From: Aquimarina intermedia
Lineage (GTDB): Bacteria > Bacteroidota > Bacteroidia > Flavobacteriales > Flavobacteriaceae
Direction: 5' to 3'
Length of the DNA stretch: 64,000 bases
Assembly: GCF_008124785.1 (NCBI RefSeq)
Contig: NZ_VNHU01000002.1
Coordinates: 186,001 to 250,000, forward strand
The position numbers were made by a program, and so were the translations under genes. Each line of letters starts with the position of its first letter. Position 1 is the stretch's first letter. Below, in pieces: positions 46,511 through 55,715 of this stretch. The notes under the pieces were generated by a model that saw only the letters and a program-made list of their open reading frames with translations, was not told where the DNA came from and did not search any database.

Positions 46511-49154
46511 CAAGAAGACAAAAAAATTACCGGTTACGTATTTTGTATTACTTACCTTTTTATTAAGTACATTATCATTGTCAGCACAAAGCTTACCCGG
46601 AATTAACGGGAAAGAATACACCATTGGAGACATCACAGTCACAGGAACTACTACCTATAATGAAAATACGGTAATTACCTTTACCGGTTTAAAAAATGGA
46701 GAACGTATATTCTTGCCCGGTGACCGCATTAGTAAAGTCATTAAAAAATTATGGGATTTAGAACTTTTTAGTGATATTAATTTGTTTATCACTAAAATAG
46801 AAGGTGATGTGGCGTATCTTGAATTAAATATTCAGGAAGTGCCGGAACTCAACAATGTACGTCTTGAAGGTGTCAAAAAACGTAAAGCTGAGGATCTTAA
46901 AAAGGACAATGGCCTAAATAAAGGTATAAAGGTTACCGAAAACCTTATTACCACTACGCGTAATTTTATCATTAACAAATACAAGAAAGATGGTTTTCTC
47001 AACACTAAGGTAGTTGTTAACACCACCCCCGTTGAGGACACAGTGCCAACTAACAAAGTGAATATGCTTGTAAGAATTGATAAGGGCGACAAAGTTAAGG
47101 TCGATAACATCAATATTGTTGGTAATGAGCAGCTAAGTGACGCTAAGTTAAAGCGTGCAATGAAAAATACGAAAGAGAAAAAGTTTTGGAGGTTATGGAA
47201 GCGTTCAAAATTCATTCAGTCCGATTATCAAGACGATAAGGATGCTTTAGTTTTAAAATATAAGGAGAAAGGCTACAGGGATGCCCGAATCATTTCTGAT
47301 ACACTAATTGTTGAAGATGATGATGACATCACCCTTAATCTTACCGTAGAAGAGGGAAACAAGCATTACTTTGGAGATATTAGATTTTTAGGTAATAGTG
47401 TTTACACAGATGCTCAACTGGCGAGACAGCTAGTTATACAAAAAGGCGACGTGTACAACGGCGTATTGCTTGAAAAACAAATTGCGGACAATACAAAACC
47501 CGATGCAAATGATCTCACGAATTTATATCAGAATAACGGATATCTTTTCTCAAGTATAGATGCGGTAGAAACCAAAATTCAAAATGACACTATTGATTTT
47601 GAGATCCGTATCAGAGAAGGTAAACTAGTACACTTTGACAAAATTACCGTTACCGGAAACGATAAAACCAATGATCATGTAGTATATCGTATTTTGCGAA
47701 CTAAACCGGGAGAACGATATAGCAAGGAATTGGTAGTGCGTACTGTTCGAGAAATTGGTCAACTGGGATTCTTTGATCCGGAGCAATTGGAGCCACAATT
47801 TCAAAATCCGGATCCTAATGCAGGAACTATTGACATTAATTATCCAGTAGTAGAAAAAGGAGCCAGCCAAATAGAATTACAAGGTGGTTTTGGTGGTGGT
47901 GGATTTGTTGGAACGCTCGGATTAGCTTTTAATAACTTCTCCATTAAAAATATTTTCAATAAAGAAGCTTATAGCCCATTACCGATGGGAGATGGACAAA
48001 CGCTGCGTTTGCGAGCACAGGCCAGTAGATTTTACCAAACCTATAGTTTATCTTTTATAGAGCCTTGGCTCGGGGGCAAAAAACCATATCAGTTTTCTAC
48101 TTCGTTTTCTCATACGATCCAGTTTTTATTTGATCAAAGAACACGAGACGTAAGTAAAGATCAAAAATTCTTTATTACAGGTGGATCAATTGGTATTGCA
48201 AAACGTTTAAATTGGCCGGACAACTACTTTACCTTGTCACAGGCAGTAAGCATACAGCACTACAATTTACAAAATTACAATACAGGCTTATTTACCTTTG
48301 GTAATGGATCAGCGAATAACTTAGCGTATACTATCGGTATTAATCGAAATAACACCTCGGTAAACCCAATTTTCCCAACTGGTGGATCTGAGTTTAATCT
48401 GGTCGCTAAACTAACACTGCCCTACTCACTTTTTGATGGAGTAGATTACAGTGAATTGGCTGAAGAAAGAAATACAATTGAAAGTGAACAGGACGCTCTA
48501 AGAGACCAAGGAAACACTGAGCAAGCTAATATTGGTATTTCCCTGTTGCAAGATAGAATCGGAGAAATCGATCAGGAGCGTTTTAAATGGTTAGAATATT
48601 ATAAAATTAAATTCGATGCTTCCTGGTACACGGCCTTGTTTAGAATCGGAAATCAACCTTTAGTACTTAAAACAAGTGCCGAATACGGTTTCCTAGGAGC
48701 TTATAATAACAATAGAGGAAACGTTCCTTTTGAACGTTACTATTTAGGTGGTGATGGTCTTGGAGCTACGAGCCTGGATGGTAGAGAAGTTGTAGCCCTA
48801 AGAGGGTATCCAAATCAATCTTTAATACCATTGAGTCGAGCTAATTCGACTGATTTTGAAAATGATGGGGCAACAATCTATAATAAATATTCGTTAGAGC
48901 TACGTTATCCGATAACCTTGAAGCCCTCGGCTTCAATTTATATGCTTGGTTTCTTAGAAGGTGGTGCGTCTTATGATAGCTTTAGAGGATTTAACCCTTT
49001 TCAACTTAATAGATCTGCCGGAGCAGGACTAAGAATTTTTATGCCTGCCTTTGGACTTTTAGGTATTGACTTTGGATATGGATTTGATCCAATTCCAGGA
49101 ACAAATGACTCAAATGGATGGGAAACACATTTCATTATCGGACAGCAATTTTAA
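46494..49154 (+). CDS. bamA: BamA, outer-membrane protein assembly factor
   Basis: About 886 residues. After a signal peptide (PVTYFVLLTFLLSTLSLSAQ), five POTRA-type repeats can be followed (IGDITVTGTTTYNENTVITF, VKVDNINIVGNEQLSDAKL, HYFGDIRFLGNSVYTDAQL, VHFDKITVTGNDKTNDHVV), then an Omp85 barrel with PVRGYP-like EVVALRGYPNQSL and a C-terminal phenylalanine (HFIIGQQF). It folds proteins into the outer membrane. There is no ATG before the signal peptide except 46380, deep in uppS. GTG 46494 or TTG 46482 are the plausible starts, so it is translationally coupled to uppS. Confidence 0.93.
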   Translation: MISLVNKKTKKLPVTYFVLLTFLLSTLSLSAQSLPGINGKEYTIGDITVTGTTTYNENTVITFTGLKNGERIFLPGDRISKVIKKLWDLELFSDINLFITKIEGDVAYLELNIQEVPELNNVRLEGVKKRKAEDLKKDNGLNKGIKVTENLITTTRNFIINKYKKDGFLNTKVVVNTTPVEDTVPTNKVNMLVRIDKGDKVKVDNINIVGNEQLSDAKLKRAMKNTKEKKFWRLWKRSKFIQSDYQDDKDALVLKYKEKGYRDARIISDTLIVEDDDDITLNLTVEEGNKHYFGDIRFLGNSVYTDAQLARQLVIQKGDVYNGVLLEKQIADNTKPDANDLTNLYQNNGYLFSSIDAVETKIQNDTIDFEIRIREGKLVHFDKITVTGNDKTNDHVVYRILRTKPGERYSKELVVRTVREIGQLGFFDPEQLEPQFQNPDPNAGTIDINYPVVEKGASQIELQGGFGGGGFVGTLGLAFNNFSIKNIFNKEAYSPLPMGDGQTLRLRAQASRFYQTYSLSFIEPWLGGKKPYQFSTSFSHTIQFLFDQRTRDVSKDQKFFITGGSIGIAKRLNWPDNYFTLSQAVSIQHYNLQNYNTGLFTFGNGSANNLAYTIGINRNNTSVNPIFPTGGSEFNLVAKLTLPYSLFDGVDYSELAEERNTIESEQDALRDQGNTEQANIGISLLQDRIGEIDQERFKWLEYYKIKFDASWYTALFRIGNQPLVLKTSAEYGFLGAYNNNRGNVPFERYYLGGDGLGATSLDGREVVALRGYPNQSLIPLSRANSTDFENDGATIYNKYSLELRYPITLKPSASIYMLGFLEGGASYDSFRGFNPFQLNRSAGAGLRIFMPAFGLLGIDFGYGFDPIPGTNDSNGWETHFIIGQQF

Positions 49155-49190
49155 ATTTGGCATGATTATTTCAATAACACAAACCAAACT

Positions 49191-50000
49191 ATGAAAACTA
49201 AAGTTCTCGGATTAGCGACAGTAATTATCTGGTTATGTTTTTCTACACCTGTACAAGCTCAAAAAGGTGTTCGTATCGGTTATATTGATATGAATTATAT
49301 TTTAGAAAATGTTCCTGATTATAATGAAGCGGCTGCAGAACTTGAGTCTAAAGTGCAAAAATGGAAAGTTGAGATCGAAGCTGAGCTTAAGGTGGTAGAT
49401 CAAATGCGAGTTGATTTAAATAATGAACGCGTGCTATTGACTAAGGAGTTGATTGAAGAACGCGAAGAAGATATACTGTTTAAGGAAAAAGAAATTTTAG
49501 AATATCAACAAAAACGTTTTGGACCTAATGGTGATTTATTCTTGCAAAAAAGAAGGTTAGTGCAGCCAGTACAGGATCAAGTATTTGTTGCTGTTCAAGA
49601 AATTGCAGAAAATAAAAAGTATGATTTTATTTTTGATAAATCTTCAGATTTATTAATGTTGTACTCTGCTGATCGTTGGGATGTAAGTGATCAAGTACTG
49701 TTAAGGATCAACAGAGCGGCTAAAAGGAAACAACTAACAAGTAAAAGGGAAAAACAAGCCGTACAACAAGCTGATGATCGAAGTGTCGAACAGGAAAACG
49801 AGGTGAGTGACCGTGAAAAAGCGATTCAGGAAAAGCAGGAAGAACGAGAAAAACTGATTGAAGAACGCAGAGCACTGCGTGATTCATTGAGAAATATAAA
49901 GAAAAAAGAGTTTGAAGCGAGACGTGCAAAATTAATTGAAATGCAAGAACGCAAAAAAGATTCTTTACGGAATCTAAAAAAAGATAATAATAACGATTAG
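49191..50000 (+). CDS. OmpH/Skp-family periplasmic chaperone, long form
   Basis: 269 residues, signal peptide ending PVQAQ. The family opening GVRIGYIDMNYILENVPDYNEA precedes a long coiled-coil with many Glu, Lys and Arg. Residues about 180-269 are an extra, highly charged helical tail (EKQEEREKLIEERRALRDSL) not found in ordinary Skp. Skp carries unfolded outer-membrane proteins to BamA, whose gene is 36 bases upstream. A second, shorter copy follows after 40 bases, the usual duplicate arrangement in Bacteroidota. Confidence 0.9.
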   Translation: MKTKVLGLATVIIWLCFSTPVQAQKGVRIGYIDMNYILENVPDYNEAAAELESKVQKWKVEIEAELKVVDQMRVDLNNERVLLTKELIEEREEDILFKEKEILEYQQKRFGPNGDLFLQKRRLVQPVQDQVFVAVQEIAENKKYDFIFDKSSDLLMLYSADRWDVSDQVLLRINRAAKRKQLTSKREKQAVQQADDRSVEQENEVSDREKAIQEKQEEREKLIEERRALRDSLRNIKKKEFEARRAKLIEMQERKKDSLRNLKKDNNND

Positions 50001-50040
50001 AAAATAAATTTTAAATTAAACACCCTTAATATTACTAGAA

Positions 50041-50550
50041 ATGAAACAATTTAGAACCTTATTAGTAGCTTGTGCATTGTTTATTGGAGCAACAAGTTTT
50101 GTGAATGCACAGTCTAAAGTAGCACATATAGCGTCTCAAGAATTAGTTGAAGCCATGCCTGCTTTTAAAGCTGCCAAAAGCGAAATAGAAAAATTGAATA
50201 AAACCTATGATGCCGAAATTAGAAATATGGTGTTAGAACTACAAAATACCATCAAAAAATATTCTCAAGAAGCAGAAACCAAAACTGACGAAGAGAATAT
50301 GAAGAGACAACAGGAAATTCAAACTACAGAGAAAAGCATCAACGATTATAGAACTAACGCTTTACAAGATCTTCAAAAGAAAGAGATTGAGTTGATGAAG
50401 CCTATTTATGAAAAAGCGCGTACTTCTATTCAAAAGGTTGCTAGAGCTCAAGGCTTTCAATATGTGTTAGATTCTACTACTGGTACCGGTGTTATCATGG
50501 CAGACGGAAAAAACTTAATGGCAGATGTTAAAAAAGATTTAGGTATTTAA
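50041..50550 (+). CDS. OmpH/Skp-family periplasmic chaperone
   Basis: 169 residues, the standard Skp length. Signal peptide MKQFRTLLVACALFIGATSFVNAQ; then SKVAHIASQELVEAMPAFKAAK, a central coiled coil, and the C-terminal strand segment ARAQGFQYVLDSTTGTGVI that completes the body of the trimer. Last gene of the porG operon, ended by a terminator at 50579-50609. Confidence 0.93.
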   Translation: MKQFRTLLVACALFIGATSFVNAQSKVAHIASQELVEAMPAFKAAKSEIEKLNKTYDAEIRNMVLELQNTIKKYSQEAETKTDEENMKRQQEIQTTEKSINDYRTNALQDLQKKEIELMKPIYEKARTSIQKVARAQGFQYVLDSTTGTGVIMADGKNLMADVKKDLGI

Positions 50551-50578
50551 TCATTTTTATATCTCCATAAAATTTTGA

Positions 50579-50609
50579 AAAAACAGTGACATTGCGTTCA
50601 CTGTTTTTT
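50579..50609 (+). terminator. Terminator of the bamA operon
   Basis: AACAGTGA and TCACTGTT form an 8-bp stem extended by A-T pairs and followed by T. The tail runs into the TATTTTTG box of murI. Confidence 0.8.
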
Positions 50610-50616
50610 ATTTTTG
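50609..50616 (+). promoter_or_regulatory. Candidate -7 box of murI
   Basis: TATTTTTG matches TAnnTTTG exactly, starts in the T tract of the preceding terminator and lies 18 bases before the ATG at 50635. Confidence 0.55.
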
Positions 50617-50634
50617 GACAAACCCTATTTTATT

Positions 50635-51423
50635 ATGCAGTATCCCATTGGTATTTTTGATTCCGGAATCGGTGGAACCTCGATATGGAAAGCGATAACC
50701 ACATTGCTTCCTAATGAGGATACTATATATTTGGCCGATAGCTATTACGCACCCTATGGCAAAAGAAGTAAAGATGAAATTGTAGCGCTTAGCATAAAAA
50801 ACACGGAAAAGCTGATTGCCTTGGGTGCCAAAATGATAGTTGTAGCATGTAATACAGCCACTACAAATGCTATCGAATATCTACGTACTTCGTATGATGT
50901 ACCTTTTATTGGTATTGAACCTGCCATCAAACCGGCTGCGCTGCGCACTAAAACAAAAAATATAGGTATCCTTGCTACCAAGGGAACTTTATCCAGTGAT
51001 CTGTTTGCTAAAACCTCAAACAAATACTCTGATACGATTAACATCCATGAAATTACTGGCTCCGGCTTGGTAGAGCTTATAGAAGAGGGATCTATCAATT
51101 CACCCGAAATGGAAGTCTTACTTCACTCCTATACCGATTCTTTTATCGAAAAAAATATTGATTGTCTCGTTTTGGGATGTACCCACTACCCTTATTTGAT
51201 ACCGCAGCTAAAGAAGTTGCTTCCTGACCATATAGATATCATTGATTCGGGAGAGGCCGTAGCAAGACAAACTAAAACTATCTTAAACGAGCATACACTA
51301 CTATCAAAATCAGCCTCGTTTGAAAGGAACTATCAGTTTTATACGAATGGCAAAGTTGAACCGCTTACACAAGTTCTTACTGCGTACACAAATAAAGTAA
51401 CAATTGAATACATGAATTTTTAA
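50635..51423 (+). CDS. murI: Glutamate racemase
   Basis: 262 residues. Both catalytic cysteines are present, in VVACNTATTNA and VLGCTHYPYL, with IGIFDSGIGGTSIW at the start and DSYYAPYGKRS. It makes D-glutamate for peptidoglycan. The frame opens at TTG 50614, inside the promoter box, so ATG 50635 is used. Confidence 0.96.
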   Translation: MQYPIGIFDSGIGGTSIWKAITTLLPNEDTIYLADSYYAPYGKRSKDEIVALSIKNTEKLIALGAKMIVVACNTATTNAIEYLRTSYDVPFIGIEPAIKPAALRTKTKNIGILATKGTLSSDLFAKTSNKYSDTINIHEITGSGLVELIEEGSINSPEMEVLLHSYTDSFIEKNIDCLVLGCTHYPYLIPQLKKLLPDHIDIIDSGEAVARQTKTILNEHTLLSKSASFERNYQFYTNGKVEPLTQVLTAYTNKVTIEYMNF

Positions 51424-51453
51424 AACAATGCGTCTTTAATGTACAGGCAAGTC

Positions 51454-52476
51454 TTAATTAACCGCAGGACAATTACAGTTCCATCGTTCTTTTCTTTTAC
51501 CAAAATCATAGCCCAAGGTCAATTGATGAAACCCTCCATCTGATAAGACGACAGAATTAGATTGATAACTATAGGTGTACCCAAACATAAATTTCTTATA
51601 ATTTCCGCCTATAAAAGGAGTAATATATTGCAATTTCTGATTTTGAACGGTACTGCCATCTGAAGAAAATTGAGCACCATCTAAACTTCTTCGATACGAT
51701 AAACCACCCCATACTTTAAAAGTTTCAAAACTATGATACAGCTTCAAATTTGTATCAAATGAGCTTTCCATAGTGCCATCGGTTGCCTGATATAAAATAG
51801 AAGGTTCGATTTGCCAATCCGGCATAAAACCAAGTTCAAAAACATATCCCAAAGAAAAAACATAACGTCTTTGATTATTGGATTCTCTTATGGGAGTAGG
51901 GTTATCAAAAATTTTGCGAGTACTCGGCAAAACATTCTTTACGGTAAAATGCGCATACCATTCTAAAAAGTGATAAGAGAAACCAAGATCTATATTAAAA
52001 TATCCCTCTTTTTGCTCGCGATCAAGTACAACAGGATCAGGATCAGATCCTAATGGATCCTGTAAACCTCTTAAGTCGACATTAGATTGAATAAAAGCGG
52101 TGCTCAATCCAAAAGACAGCATATTGAGGTCTGTTCGATCCCTGGAGAACAGTAAGTGATAGGCCATGGTTGTATAGATTCCTGTTTGCGAAAAATTGCC
52201 ATTGGCATCCTTATAGATTAAAGCACCAAAGCCAAGCTTATCCCCTGATCTAAAATTTGCGTTTAGTGTTTGCAAATTTGGTGCGTTGTCTACATCAAAC
52301 CATTGTTTACGCGCAGTCAATCTAATTTTATTAGCATTAGAAGCTCCGGCCATTGCCGGATGCACAAGATATAAGTTATCAGATAAGTAATCCGTGTATA
52401 CCGGTATTCCCTCTTGCGCACAAAGTATACGACAAAAAATGATACCTATAAAAAGGATAAGCGATCTTATGTTCAT
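51454..52476 (-). CDS. PorP/SprF-family type IX secretion membrane protein
   Basis: 340 residues. Signal peptide MNIRSLILFIGIIFCRILCAQ, then PVYTDYLSDNLYLVHPAMAGASNANKIRLTARKQW, the defining PorP/SprF opening. The remainder is an outer-membrane barrel ending DFGKRKERWNCNCPAVN. Family members are usually encoded next to very large surface proteins with type B sorting domains, which they help secrete and attach; no such partner is adjacent here, so it is an orphan copy. The frame extends to 52515, but the signal peptide sets the start at 52476. Confidence 0.9.
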   Translation of the reverse strand: MNIRSLILFIGIIFCRILCAQEGIPVYTDYLSDNLYLVHPAMAGASNANKIRLTARKQWFDVDNAPNLQTLNANFRSGDKLGFGALIYKDANGNFSQTGIYTTMAYHLLFSRDRTDLNMLSFGLSTAFIQSNVDLRGLQDPLGSDPDPVVLDREQKEGYFNIDLGFSYHFLEWYAHFTVKNVLPSTRKIFDNPTPIRESNNQRRYVFSLGYVFELGFMPDWQIEPSILYQATDGTMESSFDTNLKLYHSFETFKVWGGLSYRRSLDGAQFSSDGSTVQNQKLQYITPFIGGNYKKFMFGYTYSYQSNSVVLSDGGFHQLTLGYDFGKRKERWNCNCPAVN

Positions 52477-52732
52477 TGTATAATAAAATTTGGGGGCGTA
52501 CACAAAATCTATCACAAATTCTTATACATACGTATAGTTTCAAGATGAAATCGCATTACGTATCAAATATATAAATTTTTACTTCAACTCGCTTTATAAA
52601 ACTCAGAACATACTTAATATGTATGAAATAAAGAATACATAACCAGATCATTACTGTATTAAACTTTGATTTCTTAACGTTCATCAACTAAACAAGCACT
52701 CTATTATTTAGCTAAGTCCTTATCTAATTTAG

Positions 52733-52740
52733 TAAATTTG
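52733..52740 (+). promoter_or_regulatory. Promoter -7 box of the NifU gene
   Basis: TAAATTTG is a perfect match, 15 bases before the ATG at 52755. A TTTAG at 52708-52711 may be the -33 element (21-base spacer). Confidence 0.6.
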
Positions 52741-52754
52741 CAAAAATTAAAGTC

Positions 52755-53666
52755 ATGGAAAAAAATTTTGAGATAAAAATTGAAAGTACCTCAAACCCAA
52801 GTATCATAAAATTTGAAGCTAACTATTTTTTGACGCAACATACAAGTTACGAGTTTGACAATATAGACCAAGCGAAAAATGCCCCGCTTGCGCAGCAATT
52901 ATTTTATTTACCCTTTGTAAAAAAAGTATATATCTCACAAAATTTTATTGCTATAGATAAGTACGACATCGTAGCCTGGGAGGATGTGCAACAAGAAGTA
53001 GCAGCCCAAATTGAAGATTATTTAAACAGTGGAGATCCGTTGATCATTGAAGATGCTGCTACGACAACTAAAAAGTCTCCAATTACTGTCTACGCAGAAA
53101 GCACCCCGAATCCTGCTGTTCTTAAATTTGTAGCCAATAAAAAACTGATTGGATCTGTACACGAGTTTAAAAACATTGATGAGGCAACCGATGCACCGCT
53201 CGCTAAGGCACTCTTTCATTTTCCCTTTGTAAAAGAAATTTTTATTGATGAAAATTATATTTCCATTAGCAAATATGACATGGCGCAATGGGAGGATATT
53301 ACCCTCGAGTTACGAGAGTTTATTAAAACCTACTTAGAGGACGGCAAAGAGGTTCTTTCTGCTAATGCCACAGTTTCAAAGAAAGAATCAGAAGCAGTGG
53401 CTGACAGTTCCTTTGAACAGCTAGACGACGTGTCCAAAGAGGTAGTTAATATAATAGAGGAATATGTAAAACCGGCGGTAGCAAGCGATGGTGGAAATAT
53501 TATGTTCGATTCCTATAATCCAGACACCAAGGTGGTTAAAGTTATTTTACAGGGAGCTTGTAGTGGTTGTCCTTCATCTACTTTTACACTCAAAAACGGT
53601 ATCGAAAATATGCTGAAAGAAATGCTAAACGGTAAAGTGGAATATGTAGAAGCAATAAACGGTTAA
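52755..53666 (+). CDS. NifU-family Fe-S scaffold protein with duplicated N-terminal domain
   Basis: 303 residues. Two tandem copies of the Nfu N-terminal domain lie at about 1-95 and 110-205 (ESTSNPSIIKFEANYFL...LAQQLFYLPFVKKVYI and ESTPNPAVLKFVANKKL...LAKALFHFPFVKEIFI). The C-terminal NifU domain carries the cluster-binding CSGC in VILQGACSGCPSSTFTL. It carries and transfers Fe-S clusters in the cytosol. Most Nfu proteins have one N-terminal domain; the duplication is known in this phylum. It stands alone. Confidence 0.93.
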   Translation: MEKNFEIKIESTSNPSIIKFEANYFLTQHTSYEFDNIDQAKNAPLAQQLFYLPFVKKVYISQNFIAIDKYDIVAWEDVQQEVAAQIEDYLNSGDPLIIEDAATTTKKSPITVYAESTPNPAVLKFVANKKLIGSVHEFKNIDEATDAPLAKALFHFPFVKEIFIDENYISISKYDMAQWEDITLELREFIKTYLEDGKEVLSANATVSKKESEAVADSSFEQLDDVSKEVVNIIEEYVKPAVASDGGNIMFDSYNPDTKVVKVILQGACSGCPSSTFTLKNGIENMLKEMLNGKVEYVEAING

Positions 53667-53777
53667 TCAACCATAAAGCTATGAACCACTAGCTGCTATA
53701 ATTGTGTAATTATTTTATTAACCCAATAAGATCTTGTATCTTAGGGTAACAATAAATATTAATTAAATTTTCACACA

Positions 53778-53978
53778 ATGGCAATAGTTAAAGTAATCGA
53801 AGTGCTTTCGAGCTCAGAAAAAAGTTGGGAAGATGCGACTAAGAAAGCAGTCGCACAAGCGTCAAAAACTGTCAAAAACATTCGTTCGGCTTATGTAAAA
53901 GAACAAAGTGTTGTGGTTGATAATAGTCAAGTGACACAATTTAGGGTGAATGTCAAGATTTCTTTTGAGATTAGTTAA
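53778..53978 (+). CDS. Dodecin-family flavin-binding protein
   Basis: 66 residues, the standard dodecin size. VKVIEVLSSSEKSWEDATKKAV and the closing FRVNVKISFEIS strand fit the family, whose members assemble into hollow 12-mers that store or buffer flavin. It has its own terminator at 54004-54030. Confidence 0.93.
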   Translation: MAIVKVIEVLSSSEKSWEDATKKAVAQASKTVKNIRSAYVKEQSVVVDNSQVTQFRVNVKISFEIS

Positions 53979-54003
53979 TCAGGAAGCATCCAACAAATGC
54001 ATT

Positions 54004-54030
54004 AGCACCTCTTCTCGAGGTGCTTTTTTA
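54004..54030 (+). terminator. Terminator of the dodecin gene
   Basis: GCACCTC and GAGGTGC form a 7-bp stem (8 with the flanking A-T pair) around a TTCTC loop, followed by six T. Confidence 0.9.
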
Positions 54031-54351
54031 TTTCAGCTTATACGTTGCCTCGTAACAGTCTCTATCATTAGGAACAATTGAAGCTCTTCACTACCATAGA
54101 CCTTTTAATTTGAATGAAAATTTAAACATTCCTACTTCGTAATTTCCTGTAAATAAGCAAAAAAACATTGTATAGGTGGTTTAGCCGTAAAAATTCGATG
54201 CGAAATACTCATCAAAAAGTATTATAATTGAATTATTTGATAAATAAACTACGTTTTTTTATCAAATAATTATTTTTTTAACAAAAATTTAGTGATGTTT
54301 TTTGTTTGAGTTGATTTTAGTTAGTTTTACTCTATTCCTAAATCACTTATT
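54031..54351. other. Gene-free AT-rich stretch
   Basis: 321 bases between the dodecin terminator and the next gene, very A/T rich near 54230-54300. I see no clear promoter, repeat or gene in it. Confidence 0.4.
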
Positions 54352-55053
54352 ATGAAGAAATTACTACTCCTCAGCTTTGTACTATGTTCTTCCATACTGC
54401 AAGCACAATTGCCAACCTCCTTGATAAAACCAGTTCAACGTGTATTTATTTTTGATGATTATGAAGGATCGCTCTACATTAATTCTTCACTAAAAGATGC
54501 AAGTGTCATAGATGAAAAATCAGGCACCTTTCAAGCCAAACTCCGTTATAATATATATAATGATGCCATAGAATATAAAGTTAATCAAGATCTTTTTGAA
54601 CTCGATAAGCGGGTTTCTATGAATGTTCGTATAGATGACGATTATTTTTATTATTGTAATTTTGAAACCACTCGTGGTCAAGAACGTTCAGGGTATTACA
54701 TTTTAGTAGATTTAAACGATTCCTATAGAATTTATAAACGCTATAGTCTAAACATTACTGAACCACAAAAATCAAAAGCTTATGCACCGACTGTGCCTGG
54801 CAAACTTACACCTGAATTAACGTATTATCTTGAAGAGAAAAATATGATTTTGGAAATTCCAATAAACAAAAAGGAACTTCTAGCCGTGTTTAGTGATAAA
54901 GAAGACGGCCTAAAATCATACATAAAAAAAGAAAAGATTCGGCTGCGTAAAGAAGAAGACCTTATACGCTTGGTTTCTCGCTATCACGCCTTGAAAAACA
55001 TGGATACTAGCCCGTCACGAAGTCTTTTAAGTAATAGGGATCGAAATAGGTGA
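54352..55053 (+). CDS. Secreted protein, unknown function
   Basis: 233 residues with a signal peptide (MKKLLLLSFVLCSSILQAQ). The next 130 residues look beta-rich (GSLYINSSLKDASVIDEKSG, YKVNQDLFELDKRVSMNVRI), and the end is basic and helical (LKSYIKKEKIRLRKEEDLIR). No family recognised. Its 3' end overlaps the convergent tsaB gene by 47 bases, so one of the two tails may be less constrained. Confidence 0.72.
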   Translation: MKKLLLLSFVLCSSILQAQLPTSLIKPVQRVFIFDDYEGSLYINSSLKDASVIDEKSGTFQAKLRYNIYNDAIEYKVNQDLFELDKRVSMNVRIDDDYFYYCNFETTRGQERSGYYILVDLNDSYRIYKRYSLNITEPQKSKAYAPTVPGKLTPELTYYLEEKNMILEIPINKKELLAVFSDKEDGLKSYIKKEKIRLRKEEDLIRLVSRYHALKNMDTSPSRSLLSNRDRNR

Positions 55054-55672
55054 CATCCTCAAAATCTTGTTGTTTAAATTTGCTATAACTTTGTAATGCC
55101 ATCTCCTTTGTTGACGGCATTGCATTTTTAATAAAAATAGCATTGGGATGATCGCAAATCTCAGCAAATTTTGCCACTCCACTGCCTATAAAGCATACTA
55201 TTCCTTCATTTAAATACCCGAGATAAGAAGTTGGATCTAAAATTTCTGCACGTGTTTCTCTTATTTCATGATAATCATGCGTATATACCGAAGCATATAC
55301 CTCCATGCGTCTTGCATCTATCATAGGAATGATTGTGGATACTTCTTTTTTATCGGCAACCTGAAGTGCTAATAATGCTAAGGTGGGAATCGCTATAAGA
55401 GGAATGTCAAGTGCAAAACACAGTCCTTTTGCTGCAGCCACACCTATGCGTAATCCAGTGTAAGAACCTGGTCCTTTACCCACTGCAACGGCATCCAACT
55501 CTGAAGCTTTAACCCCTGTCTCCGTTAATACTTCCTCAATAAAAACATGAAGACGTTCGGCATGCGAATAACCACCGTCTATATCTTCGCGTATAGCTAT
55601 AACTTTTCCATTTTTAGTTAACGCTACAGAACAATTAGTAGTTGCAGTTTCTAAGCAAAGTATGTATCCCAT
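55007..55672 (-). CDS. tsaB: TsaB, partner subunit for tRNA threonylcarbamoyladenosine synthesis
   Basis: 221 residues of the ASKHA fold: ILCLETATTNCSVAL, VGKGPGSYTGLRIGVAAAKGL and IPMIDARRMEVYA. TsaB forms the TsaBDE complex that adds threonylcarbamoyl to A37 of ANN-reading tRNAs. It is the last gene of a minus-strand series after the efflux operon, 43 bases behind the adaptor gene, and may be read by run-through. Confidence 0.95.
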   Translation of the reverse strand: MGYILCLETATTNCSVALTKNGKVIAIREDIDGGYSHAERLHVFIEEVLTETGVKASELDAVAVGKGPGSYTGLRIGVAAAKGLCFALDIPLIAIPTLALLALQVADKKEVSTIIPMIDARRMEVYASVYTHDYHEIRETRAEILDPTSYLGYLNEGIVCFIGSGVAKFAEICDHPNAIFIKNAMPSTKEMALQSYSKFKQQDFEDVTYFDPYYLKDFVTG

Positions 55673-55715
55673 TCCACAAATTTAGACTACAAAGATATTG
55701 AAATAGGAGAAAGTA

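Noticed and set aside
51454-52476. Partner of the T9SS-sorted protein at 31417
   Set aside because: It lies 17 kb away, and the sorted protein carries a type A domain, whereas PorP/SprF proteins usually pair with adjacent type B substrates.
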